Positions 16,852-26,514 of a stretch of DNA of 64,000 nucleotides are shown in pieces. Both the position numbers and the translations under genes were made by a program. Where the stretch lies: contig NZ_CP029193.1 of NCBI RefSeq assembly GCF_008642355.1, forward strand, positions 7,954,485 to 8,018,484, read 5' to 3'. Every line of letters begins with the position of its first letter. The first letter of the stretch is position 1. Under the pieces are notes generated by a model. That model was given only the letters and a program-made list of their open reading frames with translations, did no database searches and was not told where the DNA came from. The DNA is from Streptomyces venezuelae. Lineage in GTDB: Bacteria > Actinomycetota > Actinomycetes > Streptomycetales > Streptomycetaceae.

Positions 16852-17110
16852 CGGCACCGGCGGCACCAGCGGCACCAGCAACCGCGTACGGTCGTACGTC
16901 GGCGTACCACGCGCGATGGAGAGAACCGCCGCCCCCTACAGCGAGGGTTGACCACCCCGCAAACCGTGAGAGCAGCCCCGCAAACCAGGGGTGCACGCGG
17001 CCATCACACCGCCGGTTGACGTATCCGCGCGGCCGTTTCCCTACCGTGGACAGCGCCCGGGCATTCCCATCCGAGGCGGCCCGACGCCGCCCCTTCACCA
17101 GGGAGATCAC

Positions 17111-17507
17111 ATGCCCATCCAGCGCACCGCCGCGACCTTGCTGGCCGCGGGCCTCCTCGCCGGGACAGCGGTGACCGGAATCGCCGCCACCGCGTCGGCC
17201 TCGACCCCGTCCCAGGCAACGACCCCGTCAGCCGCGCCCACCACCGCTCTGGCCGCCTGCGCCTACTACTCGAACTTCGGCTACTACTGCGGTTACGACG
17301 TGAACAATACGTACGCCGACTACGGAGACCGCGGCAACAAGGTCAAGGAGATCCAGGCGATCCTCCAGTACCGCGGCTACAACATCGGGCGCCACGGAGT
17401 CGACGGCTCGTTCGGCGGCGACACCCTCAAGGCCGTGAAGACGTTCCTGGAACCTCGACGACGACGGCAAGGTCGGTCCCAAGACCTGGGCACGCCTGCG
17501 GGGCTGA
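17111..17507 (+). pseudogene. Secreted peptidoglycan-binding domain protein, frameshifted near its end
   Basis: The start (ATG after GGGAGATCAC) gives a signal peptide (LLAAGLLAGTAVTG...ASA), a Tyr/Cys-rich stretch and a PG_binding_1 domain (GNKVKEIQAILQYRGYNIG, HGVDGSFGGDTLKAVKTF). At about 17447-17452 the frame breaks. The expected ending, NLDDDGKVGPKTWARLRG and a stop at 17505-17507, is present one base out of phase. The uncorrected frame runs on into the next gene. Either a single-base change has disabled the last third of the domain or the sequence contains an error. Confidence 0.75.
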
Positions 17508-17586
17508 GGCCACACCGCGCAAACACGGCACTGGAACAGCGACACCGTTCCGGTGCCGTCCGGTCGTACGGCCATACGATGGGGCC

Positions 17587-17946
17587 ATGCCGGAGCGCAC
17601 GGAAACCTCACCTGCACATCATGGGCACCAACGCAGCCCGGGCAGGGAGCAGTTGGAGACCGCCACCACCGTGTTCGCGCTGCTCGCCGATCCCACCCGG
17701 CTCCACCTGCTGTGGCTGCTGGCCGGGGGAGAGGCGGACGTGACCGAGCTGGCCTCCGAGAGCGAGGCGGCGCGGCCCGCCGTCAGTCAGCATCTGGCCA
17801 AGCTGCGGCTCGCAGGGCTGGTCCAGGCCCGTAAGGACGGGCGCCGGATGGTGTATTCACTGCGCGACGGCCATCTGCGACGGCTGGTCACCGAGGCGCT
17901 GAGCCACGCCGACCATCAGGTCACAGGAGCGCCCTGGCACGCGTAG
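17587..17946 (+). CDS. ArsR/SmtB-family metal-responsive repressor
   Basis: This 119-residue winged-helix repressor has the core FALLADPTRLHLLWLLAGGEADVTELA and the recognition helix RPAVSQHLAKLRLAGLV. It has His at both ends (HHGHQ near residue 11; HADHQ and WHA at the C-terminus), the kind of termini that supply metal ligands in NmtR/KmtR-type nickel/cobalt sensors. The next gene encodes an MFS pump with a His-rich tail, and a near-ideal operator lies between the two genes. Metal-relieved repression of the pump is the likely role; the metal is inferred. Confidence 0.85.
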   Translation: MPERTETSPAHHGHQRSPGREQLETATTVFALLADPTRLHLLWLLAGGEADVTELASESEAARPAVSQHLAKLRLAGLVQARKDGRRMVYSLRDGHLRRLVTEALSHADHQVTGAPWHA

Positions 17947-18009
17947 CACCTCGACGCGCCCAGCGCTCGGGCACACGAGAACGCTCTCGCCGAATCGCTC
18001 CCGTCAACA

Positions 18010-18027
18010 TGTGCGCATCTGCGCACA
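18010..18027. promoter_or_regulatory. ArsR-type operator before the MFS gene
   Basis: A perfect inverted repeat with 8-bp arms TGTGCGCA and TGCGCACA and a 2-base spacer lies 50 bases before the MFS start. A TACCGT hexamer (18034-18039) could serve as the -10, so the operator would cover the -35. The size and spacing fit an ArsR/SmtB dimer site. Confidence 0.75.
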
Positions 18028-18076
18028 CGTCGTCTACCGTGAAAGTGTCCGGGCCGTCGACCCAGGGGACACCGTC

Positions 18077-19444
18077 ATGCGCTCAGTGCTGCGGAACCGC
18101 ACCTATCGCCGCCTGTTCACCGCCCAACTGGTCGCCCTCACCGGCACAGGGCTCGCCACCGTGGCCCTGAGCCTCCTCGCGTACGACCTCGCGGGAGCGG
18201 ACGCCTCCGCTGTCCTCGGCAGCGCGCTGGCGATCAAAATGGTGGCCTACGTGGGCCTCGCCCCGTTGATCGGCGCCTTCGCCGACCGTGTGCCCCGCCG
18301 CGCCCTGCTGGTGTCGATGGACGGTGTCCGCGCGGGGACCGCGCTCGTCCTGCCGTTCGTCAACCAGGTCTGGCAGGTGTACGTCCTCATCTTCCTGCTC
18401 CAGGCCGCGTCGGCCGCGTTCACGCCCACCTTCCAGGCGACGCTCCCCGAGATCCTGCCCGCCGAGCGCGACCACCTGCGCGCCCTGTCGCTCTCCCGGC
18501 TCGCGTACGAACTCGAGAGCCTGCTCAGCCCGGTCCTCGCCGCCGCACTGCTCACGACGGTCACGTACAGCTGGCTTTTCGCCGGAACGGCCCTCGGTTT
18601 CCTCGCGTCAGCGGCCCTGGTCGTGTCGGTCGCACTGCCCGCGCCGCGCCCGGTCGAGCGCGGCGGCGGCGTCCACGCACGGGCGACGTTCGGCGTACGC
18701 CTCCACTGGGCCACGCCCCGGCTGCGCGCCCTGCTCGCCCTGGACCTCGTCGCGGCAGCCGCGGGAGCCCTGGTCGTCGTCGACACGGTGGTGCTCGTCA
18801 GGGAGCACCTGAGTCTCGGGGCGGACGAAGTGGCCCTGGCCCTGGGCGCGTTCGGGGCCGGCTCGATGGTGGCCGCCCTGCTCCTGCCCCGCGCCCTGGA
18901 GCGCTTCGGCGATCGCGGGGTCATGCTGCCCGCCGGATTCCTGCTGGGCGCCGTCCTGGCCTCGCTCACCCTCGGCCTCGGGCACGGCACCCGGTCCTGG
19001 GGCGGACTGCTGGCCGCCTGGGCGCTCCTCGGCGCGGGCTCGTCCCTGGTCCTGACCCCCGCCGGCGGGCTGATCCGCCGCTCGGCCGCGCCCGCGGACC
19101 TGCCGGCCGCGTTCGCCGCCCGGTTCGCGCTCAGCCACGGCTGCTGGCTGCTCACGTACCCCCTCGCGGGATGGCTGGCCGCCGCCGCGGGGACGACCGC
19201 GGCGGCGGCGACGCTCACCGGCCTCGCACTCGTCGCGGCGACCGGGGCCGCGCTGCTCTGGCCGACCCACGACCCGTCCCGCCTGGCACACGTCCACACC
19301 GCCCTGCCCGCCGACGACCCGCACCTCGCCGACGCGCACGCGGGCCCCCACGGCTGGCGGCACGCCCACGACTACGTCATCGACGTCCGCCACCCGAAGT
19401 GGCCGGCCCCCGCCCACGCCCCGGGACGCGCCGGATCGTACTAG
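18077..19444 (+). CDS. MFS exporter with His-rich C-terminal tail
   Basis: This 455-residue major facilitator has about 12 hydrophobic segments. It shows the loop signature IGAFADRVPRRALL after helix 2 and a long central loop. The last 45 residues form a soluble tail rich in His and Asp (LAHVHTALPADDPHLADAH and HGWRHAHDY). I chose the ATG at 18077, which has AGGGGAC upstream; the longer in-frame start would overlap the operator. With the ArsR gene and its operator just upstream this looks like a metal efflux unit, probably nickel or cobalt. The tail may bind the metal in the cytoplasm. Confidence 0.85.
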   Translation: MRSVLRNRTYRRLFTAQLVALTGTGLATVALSLLAYDLAGADASAVLGSALAIKMVAYVGLAPLIGAFADRVPRRALLVSMDGVRAGTALVLPFVNQVWQVYVLIFLLQAASAAFTPTFQATLPEILPAERDHLRALSLSRLAYELESLLSPVLAAALLTTVTYSWLFAGTALGFLASAALVVSVALPAPRPVERGGGVHARATFGVRLHWATPRLRALLALDLVAAAAGALVVVDTVVLVREHLSLGADEVALALGAFGAGSMVAALLLPRALERFGDRGVMLPAGFLLGAVLASLTLGLGHGTRSWGGLLAAWALLGAGSSLVLTPAGGLIRRSAAPADLPAAFAARFALSHGCWLLTYPLAGWLAAAAGTTAAAATLTGLALVAATGAALLWPTHDPSRLAHVHTALPADDPHLADAHAGPHGWRHAHDYVIDVRHPKWPAPAHAPGRAGSY

Positions 19445-21444
19445 CGCCCCACTTCTCCCAGCTCCTCGCCGTCCGCCAGACGTGCCCGCACCGTCACGCG
19501 CGCGTCCTCCGGAGCCCGGACGGCCAGGGTGCGGCCACGCCGCTCCGCGTCGACCTCCCCGGTGACCGTGATCCGGGTGACGTCGCGGCTGCCGGCGGCC
19601 AGGAGGTACCGGTGCCCGGAGCCGGCCGTCCACCGCGTACTCGCCACGACATGCTGGCCGAAGCGGCTGCAGGCGGCCGTCGAACGGGCCCGCCCGACGA
19701 CCTCCGCCGGAGCCGTCGCGGACTCGGCGGACGTACGGAACTGGAGCAGCACGCTTCCCGGACCGCGCCAGGTCGAGGCGCGCGTGCACGACCACACGGC
19801 ACGGCCGCCGTCCTCCGGCAGCTCCTGCTTGGCGAAGTCCCACTGGTTGACGGCCCGCACGCCGCGCCCGCGCAGTTCGGAGAGGCGGCACGCGCCACGG
19901 GCCCAGCTCCGCAGCGCCGTGCCGCTGGTGGCCTCGCGCGGCTGGCGGGCCGGTGCGCCGGTGCCGGGCAGCGGAGTGTGGCTGAGGTGCGCCGGGGCGA
20001 GGTCGCCGAGGTCGGTGACGAGGAACGCGTGCTTCTCCACGATGCGGGCGGACGAGCGCAGTTGGAGCACGGGCAGACTGTCGCACGGGGCCGCGGCCGA
20101 CGGGGCGTCGACGGCCGCGGTGAGTCCTTGGCCGGACATGTCGAGAGGGCGGCCGGGGGAGTTGGGGCGCAACAGGTCGCGCGTGCGGGCCTCCGCGATC
20201 CACGGTGCGGTGAGGTAGCGGATCCTGCCGTCCTTGCGGCTGACGGCGAGTGCCGCCGCCGTGGTCACGTCGGAGTCGTCGGCGCGCGAGAAGTCAAGGG
20301 ACGCGGGCGCGGACGAGGACGCCGGTTCCACGTAACGGACGACGCGCCTGCCGTCGTGGAACAGGACGACCGCCTCGCCGCCCACGACATCGGCGTACAG
20401 CAACTGGGTTTCCTTGGGCGGGGGTTCGGTGGACGTCTCCCGGGCTGCGCCGACACGGGTGCCGGGTGGGGGAGCGGTCCAGGCGGAGAGGGCGCGGGTG
20501 AGCAGCTCGCGGTCGTCGGTGCGGGAGCCGCGGGCGGGCCAGGCGCTGAAATCCACCCGCGAGGTGTCGGCCCACACGTCGGGGGCAGTGCGGAGCAACG
20601 CGTCGGCGCTGATCGCGGGGCGCCCGCCGGTCTGTCGTGCCTGCTTGTCGCCCGGGACCGGGAAGGGGCCGATCGTCAGCAGCGCCGCGCAGCTGATCAC
20701 GGTGATGCCCGCCGCGCACCAGACGAGCCGGAAGCGGCGCCGGCGGCGGAGCAGGTCGGTGGGGCGGGTCTGCACGGAACACGCGTCGAACTCCTGCGAG
20801 CGCAGCAGCTCGCCCGCCGCCTCACCGACCGTCTCCTCGACGCGGCGTGCGGCGCGGAGCGCTGCCTCCGGATCGGGTACGTCGGCGGCGGTGAGCAGGT
20901 CCACGACCTCGGGATGCGCCAGACCGTCCAGCCTGCACAGCACGAACGCGGCGCGCGCGGGCGCGGGGAGTTCGGAGAGGATCTGCGCGAGTGCGATCTC
21001 CTCCGTTCCGCCCGCGCGGGGGAACAGCCGCAGCCCCCACACCACCGGCAGCGCCGGACGCAGTTGGCGGGGCGGCGGCAGCCGGTCCGGCCACCCGCGC
21101 GGCCGCCGCTCGTGGGCCAGCGCGGCGCTCAGCACGCGCGCGGTCATGTATGCCGTACCTGTCCTGGCGGGCTCCGTCCCCCGCGGCCCGCCTCCGCCGC
21201 CGTCCGCACTCCCGGTACGCGGCAACGGAACCCGTGCCGTCGTATGCCGCACCCGGAAGCCCGGCAGGGCGCGCTGTACCAGAGAATGCGCGGCAAGCAC
21301 ACGTCGGTGCCGGTTGAGTCTGCCGGGCAGGGTGAGGTACGCGAGGCGTACGAGACGGGTGTACTGGTCGACGATGACGGCCTCGGCATGGTCGAGGGCC
21401 ACGGGCTCGAATGCCTTGGCCCGGCGCCGTTGCGATGTGCTCAT
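19441..21444 (-). CDS. Conserved membrane-anchored actinobacterial protein, sigma-like N-terminus
   Basis: This 667-residue protein is of a type I recognise from Streptomyces genomes but cannot name. Its N-terminal 230 residues are helical and Arg-rich (YTRLVRLAYLTLPGRLNRHR; LSELPAPARAAFVLCRLDGL), recalling ECF sigma-factor regions 2 and 4. A single membrane helix (VWCAAGITVISCAALLTIG) follows near residue 245. The remaining 400 residues would lie outside the cell. A split sensor/regulator layout is possible. The ATG at 21444 has GGAAGG 11 bases upstream. The stop overlaps the convergent MFS gene by 4 bases. Confidence 0.6.
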   Translation of the reverse strand: MSTSQRRRAKAFEPVALDHAEAVIVDQYTRLVRLAYLTLPGRLNRHRRVLAAHSLVQRALPGFRVRHTTARVPLPRTGSADGGGGGPRGTEPARTGTAYMTARVLSAALAHERRPRGWPDRLPPPRQLRPALPVVWGLRLFPRAGGTEEIALAQILSELPAPARAAFVLCRLDGLAHPEVVDLLTAADVPDPEAALRAARRVEETVGEAAGELLRSQEFDACSVQTRPTDLLRRRRRFRLVWCAAGITVISCAALLTIGPFPVPGDKQARQTGGRPAISADALLRTAPDVWADTSRVDFSAWPARGSRTDDRELLTRALSAWTAPPPGTRVGAARETSTEPPPKETQLLYADVVGGEAVVLFHDGRRVVRYVEPASSSAPASLDFSRADDSDVTTAAALAVSRKDGRIRYLTAPWIAEARTRDLLRPNSPGRPLDMSGQGLTAAVDAPSAAAPCDSLPVLQLRSSARIVEKHAFLVTDLGDLAPAHLSHTPLPGTGAPARQPREATSGTALRSWARGACRLSELRGRGVRAVNQWDFAKQELPEDGGRAVWSCTRASTWRGPGSVLLQFRTSAESATAPAEVVGRARSTAACSRFGQHVVASTRWTAGSGHRYLLAAGSRDVTRITVTGEVDAERRGRTLAVRAPEDARVTVRARLADGEELGEVGR

Positions 21445-21714
21445 CGATCGAGGGACCTTCCGAAGGCTGACGGTGTTACGTCCTGACCTCCGTCAAACGA
21501 GTGAATCGTGCGATGGTCACAGGCTGCCCGTGAGCAGGGGAGATCCGTGCTGTTGCCGTTCGGTGACACCGGGGACAGAGCTGTGACGCGGCGGAGGGCA
21601 ACGAGGGCGAGGGGTCGCGGGTCGTATGGAGCGTGGGATCGAGGGAGCGGTTTCTGATGACGCGCACGAGGTCCCCGGACCAGCACGCCCAACCACATCC
21701 GATGGGGGAACACG

Positions 21715-22326
21715 ATGGAGATGAACAAGCGCGCGAACAAGGGACTGCTCGCCGTGGGAGTCGCGCTGGCGGCCGCCGGCGTGGCCGCGAGCACCGTACC
21801 GGCCGCCGCGGCCGGCACCCCCCGGTTCCTGTCGCCGGGCGAACTGCCCCCGCACGCCTCGTCCTCCTGGACCGCCGGGCCTGTGACGGCGGGCCAGCCC
21901 GACCCGCTGCCGATGTGCGTCGGCGAGGCCCTGCCGTCGATCTCGGTGCACCGCGCCTACCACACCGACCTCGACACCACCGCGCTCCAGGTGACCGTCG
22001 TCGAGCGCAGCGAGCAGCGGGCCAAGGACTTCGCCGCCCTCCTGAAGAAGAACCTCGACGGGTGCGCGGAGTCCGTCATGAAGCAGTACCCCGACATCAC
22101 CGCCGAGCAGAAGTACTACGGAAAGGTGAACGCCGAGGAAGGCGCCCACGTCTACGGCGTCCACACCACCGCCACCTGGGGCGCCTCCGACATCAACATG
22201 TTCTCGGTGGGCCGCGACGGCAACACGGTGACGCTCGTGCGGTGGGGCCAGATGGGCAACTTCGCGAACGCTCAGGCGGCCGACTTCAAGAAGACGACCG
22301 CCACCGCCGTGAACAAGCTCTACTGA
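21715..22326 (+). CDS. Secreted protein of unknown function
   Basis: This 203-residue protein has a clear Sec signal (MEMNKRANKGLLAVGVALAA to AAAAG, cleavage near residue 33). The mature part has two Cys residues (PMCVGE and DGCAES) that could form a disulphide. No family is recognised, though it resembles small secreted actinobacterial proteins sometimes annotated as sensor-domain-like. It is divergent from the sigma-like membrane protein gene, with 270 bases between them. Confidence 0.65.
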   Translation: MEMNKRANKGLLAVGVALAAAGVAASTVPAAAAGTPRFLSPGELPPHASSSWTAGPVTAGQPDPLPMCVGEALPSISVHRAYHTDLDTTALQVTVVERSEQRAKDFAALLKKNLDGCAESVMKQYPDITAEQKYYGKVNAEEGAHVYGVHTTATWGASDINMFSVGRDGNTVTLVRWGQMGNFANAQAADFKKTTATAVNKLY

Positions 22327-22428
22327 TCCGACCTCGGCTTTCCCGGCACGGGGTGGGACAATCGGCCGACCGGGGTGAGGCCGGGGGCCGGTGTGGCGCC
22401 CGGCACCCGGCGGTGGGGAGGAACGACG

Positions 22429-22839
22429 GTGGTGGAGTGGCGGTACATCGCCAAGGGTGCAAGAGCCGTCCCTGAACCCATGGCGACGCCGTTCGTGTGG
22501 ACGACGGCCTGCTCGGGCTCCCTGGTACTGGTCATCGCGTTCGACCTGCTCGGCGCACTCGACCGCACGGGCCTCGCCCTCGCGGCACTCTCCGTACTGG
22601 CCGCCCTCGTCGGAACACTCGGCCGGTTCGTCGCGGCGCCCGGCACGGCCCTGCTCTGCTGGGCCCTGCTGAACGTCTTCGCCGCCCACCCCACCGGGGA
22701 GCTCTCCTGGGCCGGGCACCGGGACCCCGGCTGGGTGGCGTGCCTGCTGACCGCGGCCCTCATCGGAACGGCGACGGCCCGGGTGTGGTACGCCCGGGCC
22801 GCGTACCGCCGCATCACGCCGTTCGACGGCGCGGCCTGA
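22429..22839 (+). CDS. Small integral membrane hypothetical protein
   Basis: This 136-residue protein has four predicted transmembrane segments (around FVWTTACSGSLVLVIAFDLL, LALAALSVLAALVG, TALLCWALLNVFA and VACLLTAALIGTATA). I chose the GTG at 22429 because GGGGAGG lies just upstream; the longer ORF begins in the preceding gap. Function unknown. It is followed directly by a short tandem repeat. Confidence 0.6.
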   Translation: MVEWRYIAKGARAVPEPMATPFVWTTACSGSLVLVIAFDLLGALDRTGLALAALSVLAALVGTLGRFVAAPGTALLCWALLNVFAAHPTGELSWAGHRDPGWVACLLTAALIGTATARVWYARAAYRRITPFDGAA

Positions 22840-22844
22840 GCCTC

Positions 22845-22934
22845 GTACGCCGCCTGCCCCCCGTACGCCGCCTGCCCCCCGTACGCCGTCTGCCCTCCCC
22901 GGTACACCGTCTGACCCCCGTACACCGCCTGTCC
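22845..22934. repeat. Tandem repeat, 17-19 bp unit, about 5 copies
   Basis: Five near-copies of GTACGCCGCCTGCCCCC (later copies GTACACCG...) follow each other just after the membrane-protein stop and before the argG promoter. The variation looks like recent slippage followed by drift. No coding potential. Confidence 0.75.
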
Positions 22935-22969
22935 TTCGCACGGCACCGGTCGGGGGTCATGCACACCCA

Positions 22970-24462
<1,493 letters not shown>

Positions 24463-24498
24463 CCCCCGCACGAGCGGGGCAGCCGTCACTGACGGCAC

Positions 24499-24540
24499 AT
24501 GAGGCCGGTACGACACCAGGAGGTGTCGTACCGGCCTCAT
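24499..24540 (+). terminator. Strong hairpin after argG
   Basis: A perfect 19-bp stem with a 4-base loop lies 37 bases after the argG stop (5' arm begins ATGAGGCCGG, 3' arm ends CCGGCCTCAT). It can terminate transcription in either direction. A short T-containing stretch follows (CCGTTTC). Confidence 0.85.
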
Positions 24541-24773
24541 CCGTTTCGGCGGCGCTTCTGATTCGTTGACGTCTTTGTGGGTAACCGGGGTCAGTCGGCG
24601 TACGGCACCTGTCCCGAGGGACGCCCGATCCACGTGGTGAAGCCCACGACCAGTGGGGTTTTACGCGACTGTAGAAGTATGGCTAGGGTGCCGGAGATGT
24701 TCTGCGACGACGCATCACCCGCATTCGGAGCAAGACGCGATTTCGCAGGCCCAGGTTCACCGTGGGAGGCATC
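24541..24773. other. Upstream region of the acyltransferase gene
   Basis: With the argG terminator this makes a gene-free gap of 311 bases. It should hold the acyltransferase promoter (a GGCTAGGGT word near 24680 could be a -10). No ORF with a ribosome-binding site is seen. Confidence 0.4.
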
Positions 24774-25982
24774 TTGAGCGAGACAGCACGGCCGACGGGC
24801 CCTCACGCGTTGGCGCTGCCTCCCCAACGACCCACACTGCGCCCGCTCACCACCGCGAACCCGGGTGCGCACGCGGCGGGACGGTCCAAGCAGCGGGACT
24901 CGTTCTTCGACAACGCCAAGTACCTGGCGATCGTCCTCGTCGCCATGGGACACGCGTGGGAACCGCTGCGCGGCGACAGCAGGGCAGCCGCCGCGCTGTA
25001 CATCACCGTCTACACCTTCCACATGCCGGCGTTCATCGTCATCTCCGGCTACTTCTCCCGCAGCTTCGACGCGAGTGCCCAACGGATCCGTCGCCTGGTC
25101 ACGGGGATCGCCGTGCCCTACGTGATCTTCGAAGTCGCGTACACCTTCTTCAAACGGTGGGCGGGCGACGACCCCGACTACCCCATCAGCCTGCTCGACC
25201 CCTGGTACCTGACCTGGTTCCTGGCCGCACTCTTCATCTGGCGCCTGACGACGCCCCTGTGGAAGCTCGTGCGATGGCCGCTGCCCATCGCGCTCGCCAT
25301 CGCCGTCCTGGCGTCCGTGTCGCCCGACATCGGAGACGACCTCGACCTGCAGCGCGTCCTGCAGTTCCTGCCCTTCTTCGTCCTCGGCCTCGTCCTGAAA
25401 CCGGCCCACTTCCAGATGGTGCGGCGCCGCGAGGCGCGGATCCTGGCCCTGCCAGTCTTCGCCGCGGCCCTGGCCTTCGCCTACTGGGCGGCACCGCGCA
25501 TGAACGCGGCATGGTTCTACCGTCGCGACAGCGCACAGGAACTGGCCGCGCCCGGCTGGTCGGGCGCCGTCATGACCATCGCGCTCTTCGGCTGCTCGCT
25601 GATTCTCGTCGCCTGCTTCTTCGCGTGGGTGCCGGGACGGAAGCTGTGGTTCACGGCACTGGGCGCCGGAACGCTGTACGGCTACCTGTTGCACGGCTTC
25701 CTCGCCAAGGGATCCCGCTTCTGGGACTGGTACGACGCCGACTGGGTCCACCGCCCGCTCGGCGAGATCACCGTCACCCTCCTCGCCGGAACAGTGATCA
25801 CGCTCCTTTGCACGCCGCCGGTGCAGCGCGTGTTCCGCTTCGCCATGGAGCCCAGGATGACCTGGGCCTTCAGACAGGACGCGACCGCCCTCGCCCGAGG
25901 GAAGGGGCTGGCACAGGTGGAAGGTCAGAGACAGCAAGAACAGAAGCAGCAAGAACAGAAACAGAAGGAACCGGCCGAGTGA
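24774..25982 (+). CDS. Membrane acyltransferase (acyltransferase 3 / fucose acetylase-like)
   Basis: This 402-residue polytopic membrane protein of the acyltransferase-3 family transfers acyl groups to extracytoplasmic sugars. The core starts at about residue 43 with RDSFFDNAKYLAIVLVAMGH, whose His is the conserved catalytic-type residue. FHMPAFIVISGYF then follows, and about ten hydrophobic segments can be counted. The start is TTG at 24774 with GGGAGG at good spacing. The C-terminus is a Gln/Glu/Lys repeat (QQEQKQQEQKQKE). It overlaps the next gene, a GNAT, by the GTGA arrangement. Confidence 0.85.
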   Translation: MSETARPTGPHALALPPQRPTLRPLTTANPGAHAAGRSKQRDSFFDNAKYLAIVLVAMGHAWEPLRGDSRAAAALYITVYTFHMPAFIVISGYFSRSFDASAQRIRRLVTGIAVPYVIFEVAYTFFKRWAGDDPDYPISLLDPWYLTWFLAALFIWRLTTPLWKLVRWPLPIALAIAVLASVSPDIGDDLDLQRVLQFLPFFVLGLVLKPAHFQMVRRREARILALPVFAAALAFAYWAAPRMNAAWFYRRDSAQELAAPGWSGAVMTIALFGCSLILVACFFAWVPGRKLWFTALGAGTLYGYLLHGFLAKGSRFWDWYDADWVHRPLGEITVTLLAGTVITLLCTPPVQRVFRFAMEPRMTWAFRQDATALARGKGLAQVEGQRQQEQKQQEQKQKEPAE

Positions 25983-26422
25983 ATCCTCCGGCCCGGCCTC
26001 CCGCGGTCCACTACGAGAGCGTCGTCGAGACGCTGCCCGCGGGACGCCGGGCCGTCGTCGTCCGCGACCGCGACGACCGAGAGGTCGGCACCCTCGAATT
26101 CCAGGTCTGCCACCCCTGTCGGCTCGGATACATCGGCAACGTCGCCGTCGCCGCCCACTGGCAGGGCCAGGGCATCGGACGGCACGCCCTGCACCTCGCC
26201 GTCACCGCGGGCGCCGGGTACACCTGGTCCACCTCACGCCAGTCCTCCGCCGGACGCCGCTTCTTCGCCACGATGGAGGACGAGACGGGAACCGCCTTCC
26301 CGCCCGACGGCACGCGGTGCCCGCACATGAACGCCCACATCGGGTGGCACGCCGCGCCGTGGCGGCGGAAAGTGATCAGGGAACCCCAGGACGAGCAGGA
26401 CCGTTGTCCTGAAACACCCTGA
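25979..26422 (+). CDS. GNAT-family N-acetyltransferase
   Basis: This 147-residue protein has the acetyl-CoA-binding motif A, GNVAVAAHWQGQGIGRHAL, of the GNAT superfamily. A short C-terminal segment rich in Arg and Asp follows. The start GTG overlaps the acyltransferase stop, so expression is coupled. The substrate is unknown; a small molecule or a protein N-terminus is possible. Confidence 0.8.
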   Translation: MNPPARPPAVHYESVVETLPAGRRAVVVRDRDDREVGTLEFQVCHPCRLGYIGNVAVAAHWQGQGIGRHALHLAVTAGAGYTWSTSRQSSAGRRFFATMEDETGTAFPPDGTRCPHMNAHIGWHAAPWRRKVIREPQDEQDRCPETP

Positions 26423-26514
26423 ACGAGGAGCACCGCATTGTCCGCCTCACCGACGGACCCCCCGACGCTCATCCCGCCGACGGACCCCCCACCGCTCTCC
26501 CCACCGACGCGCCG

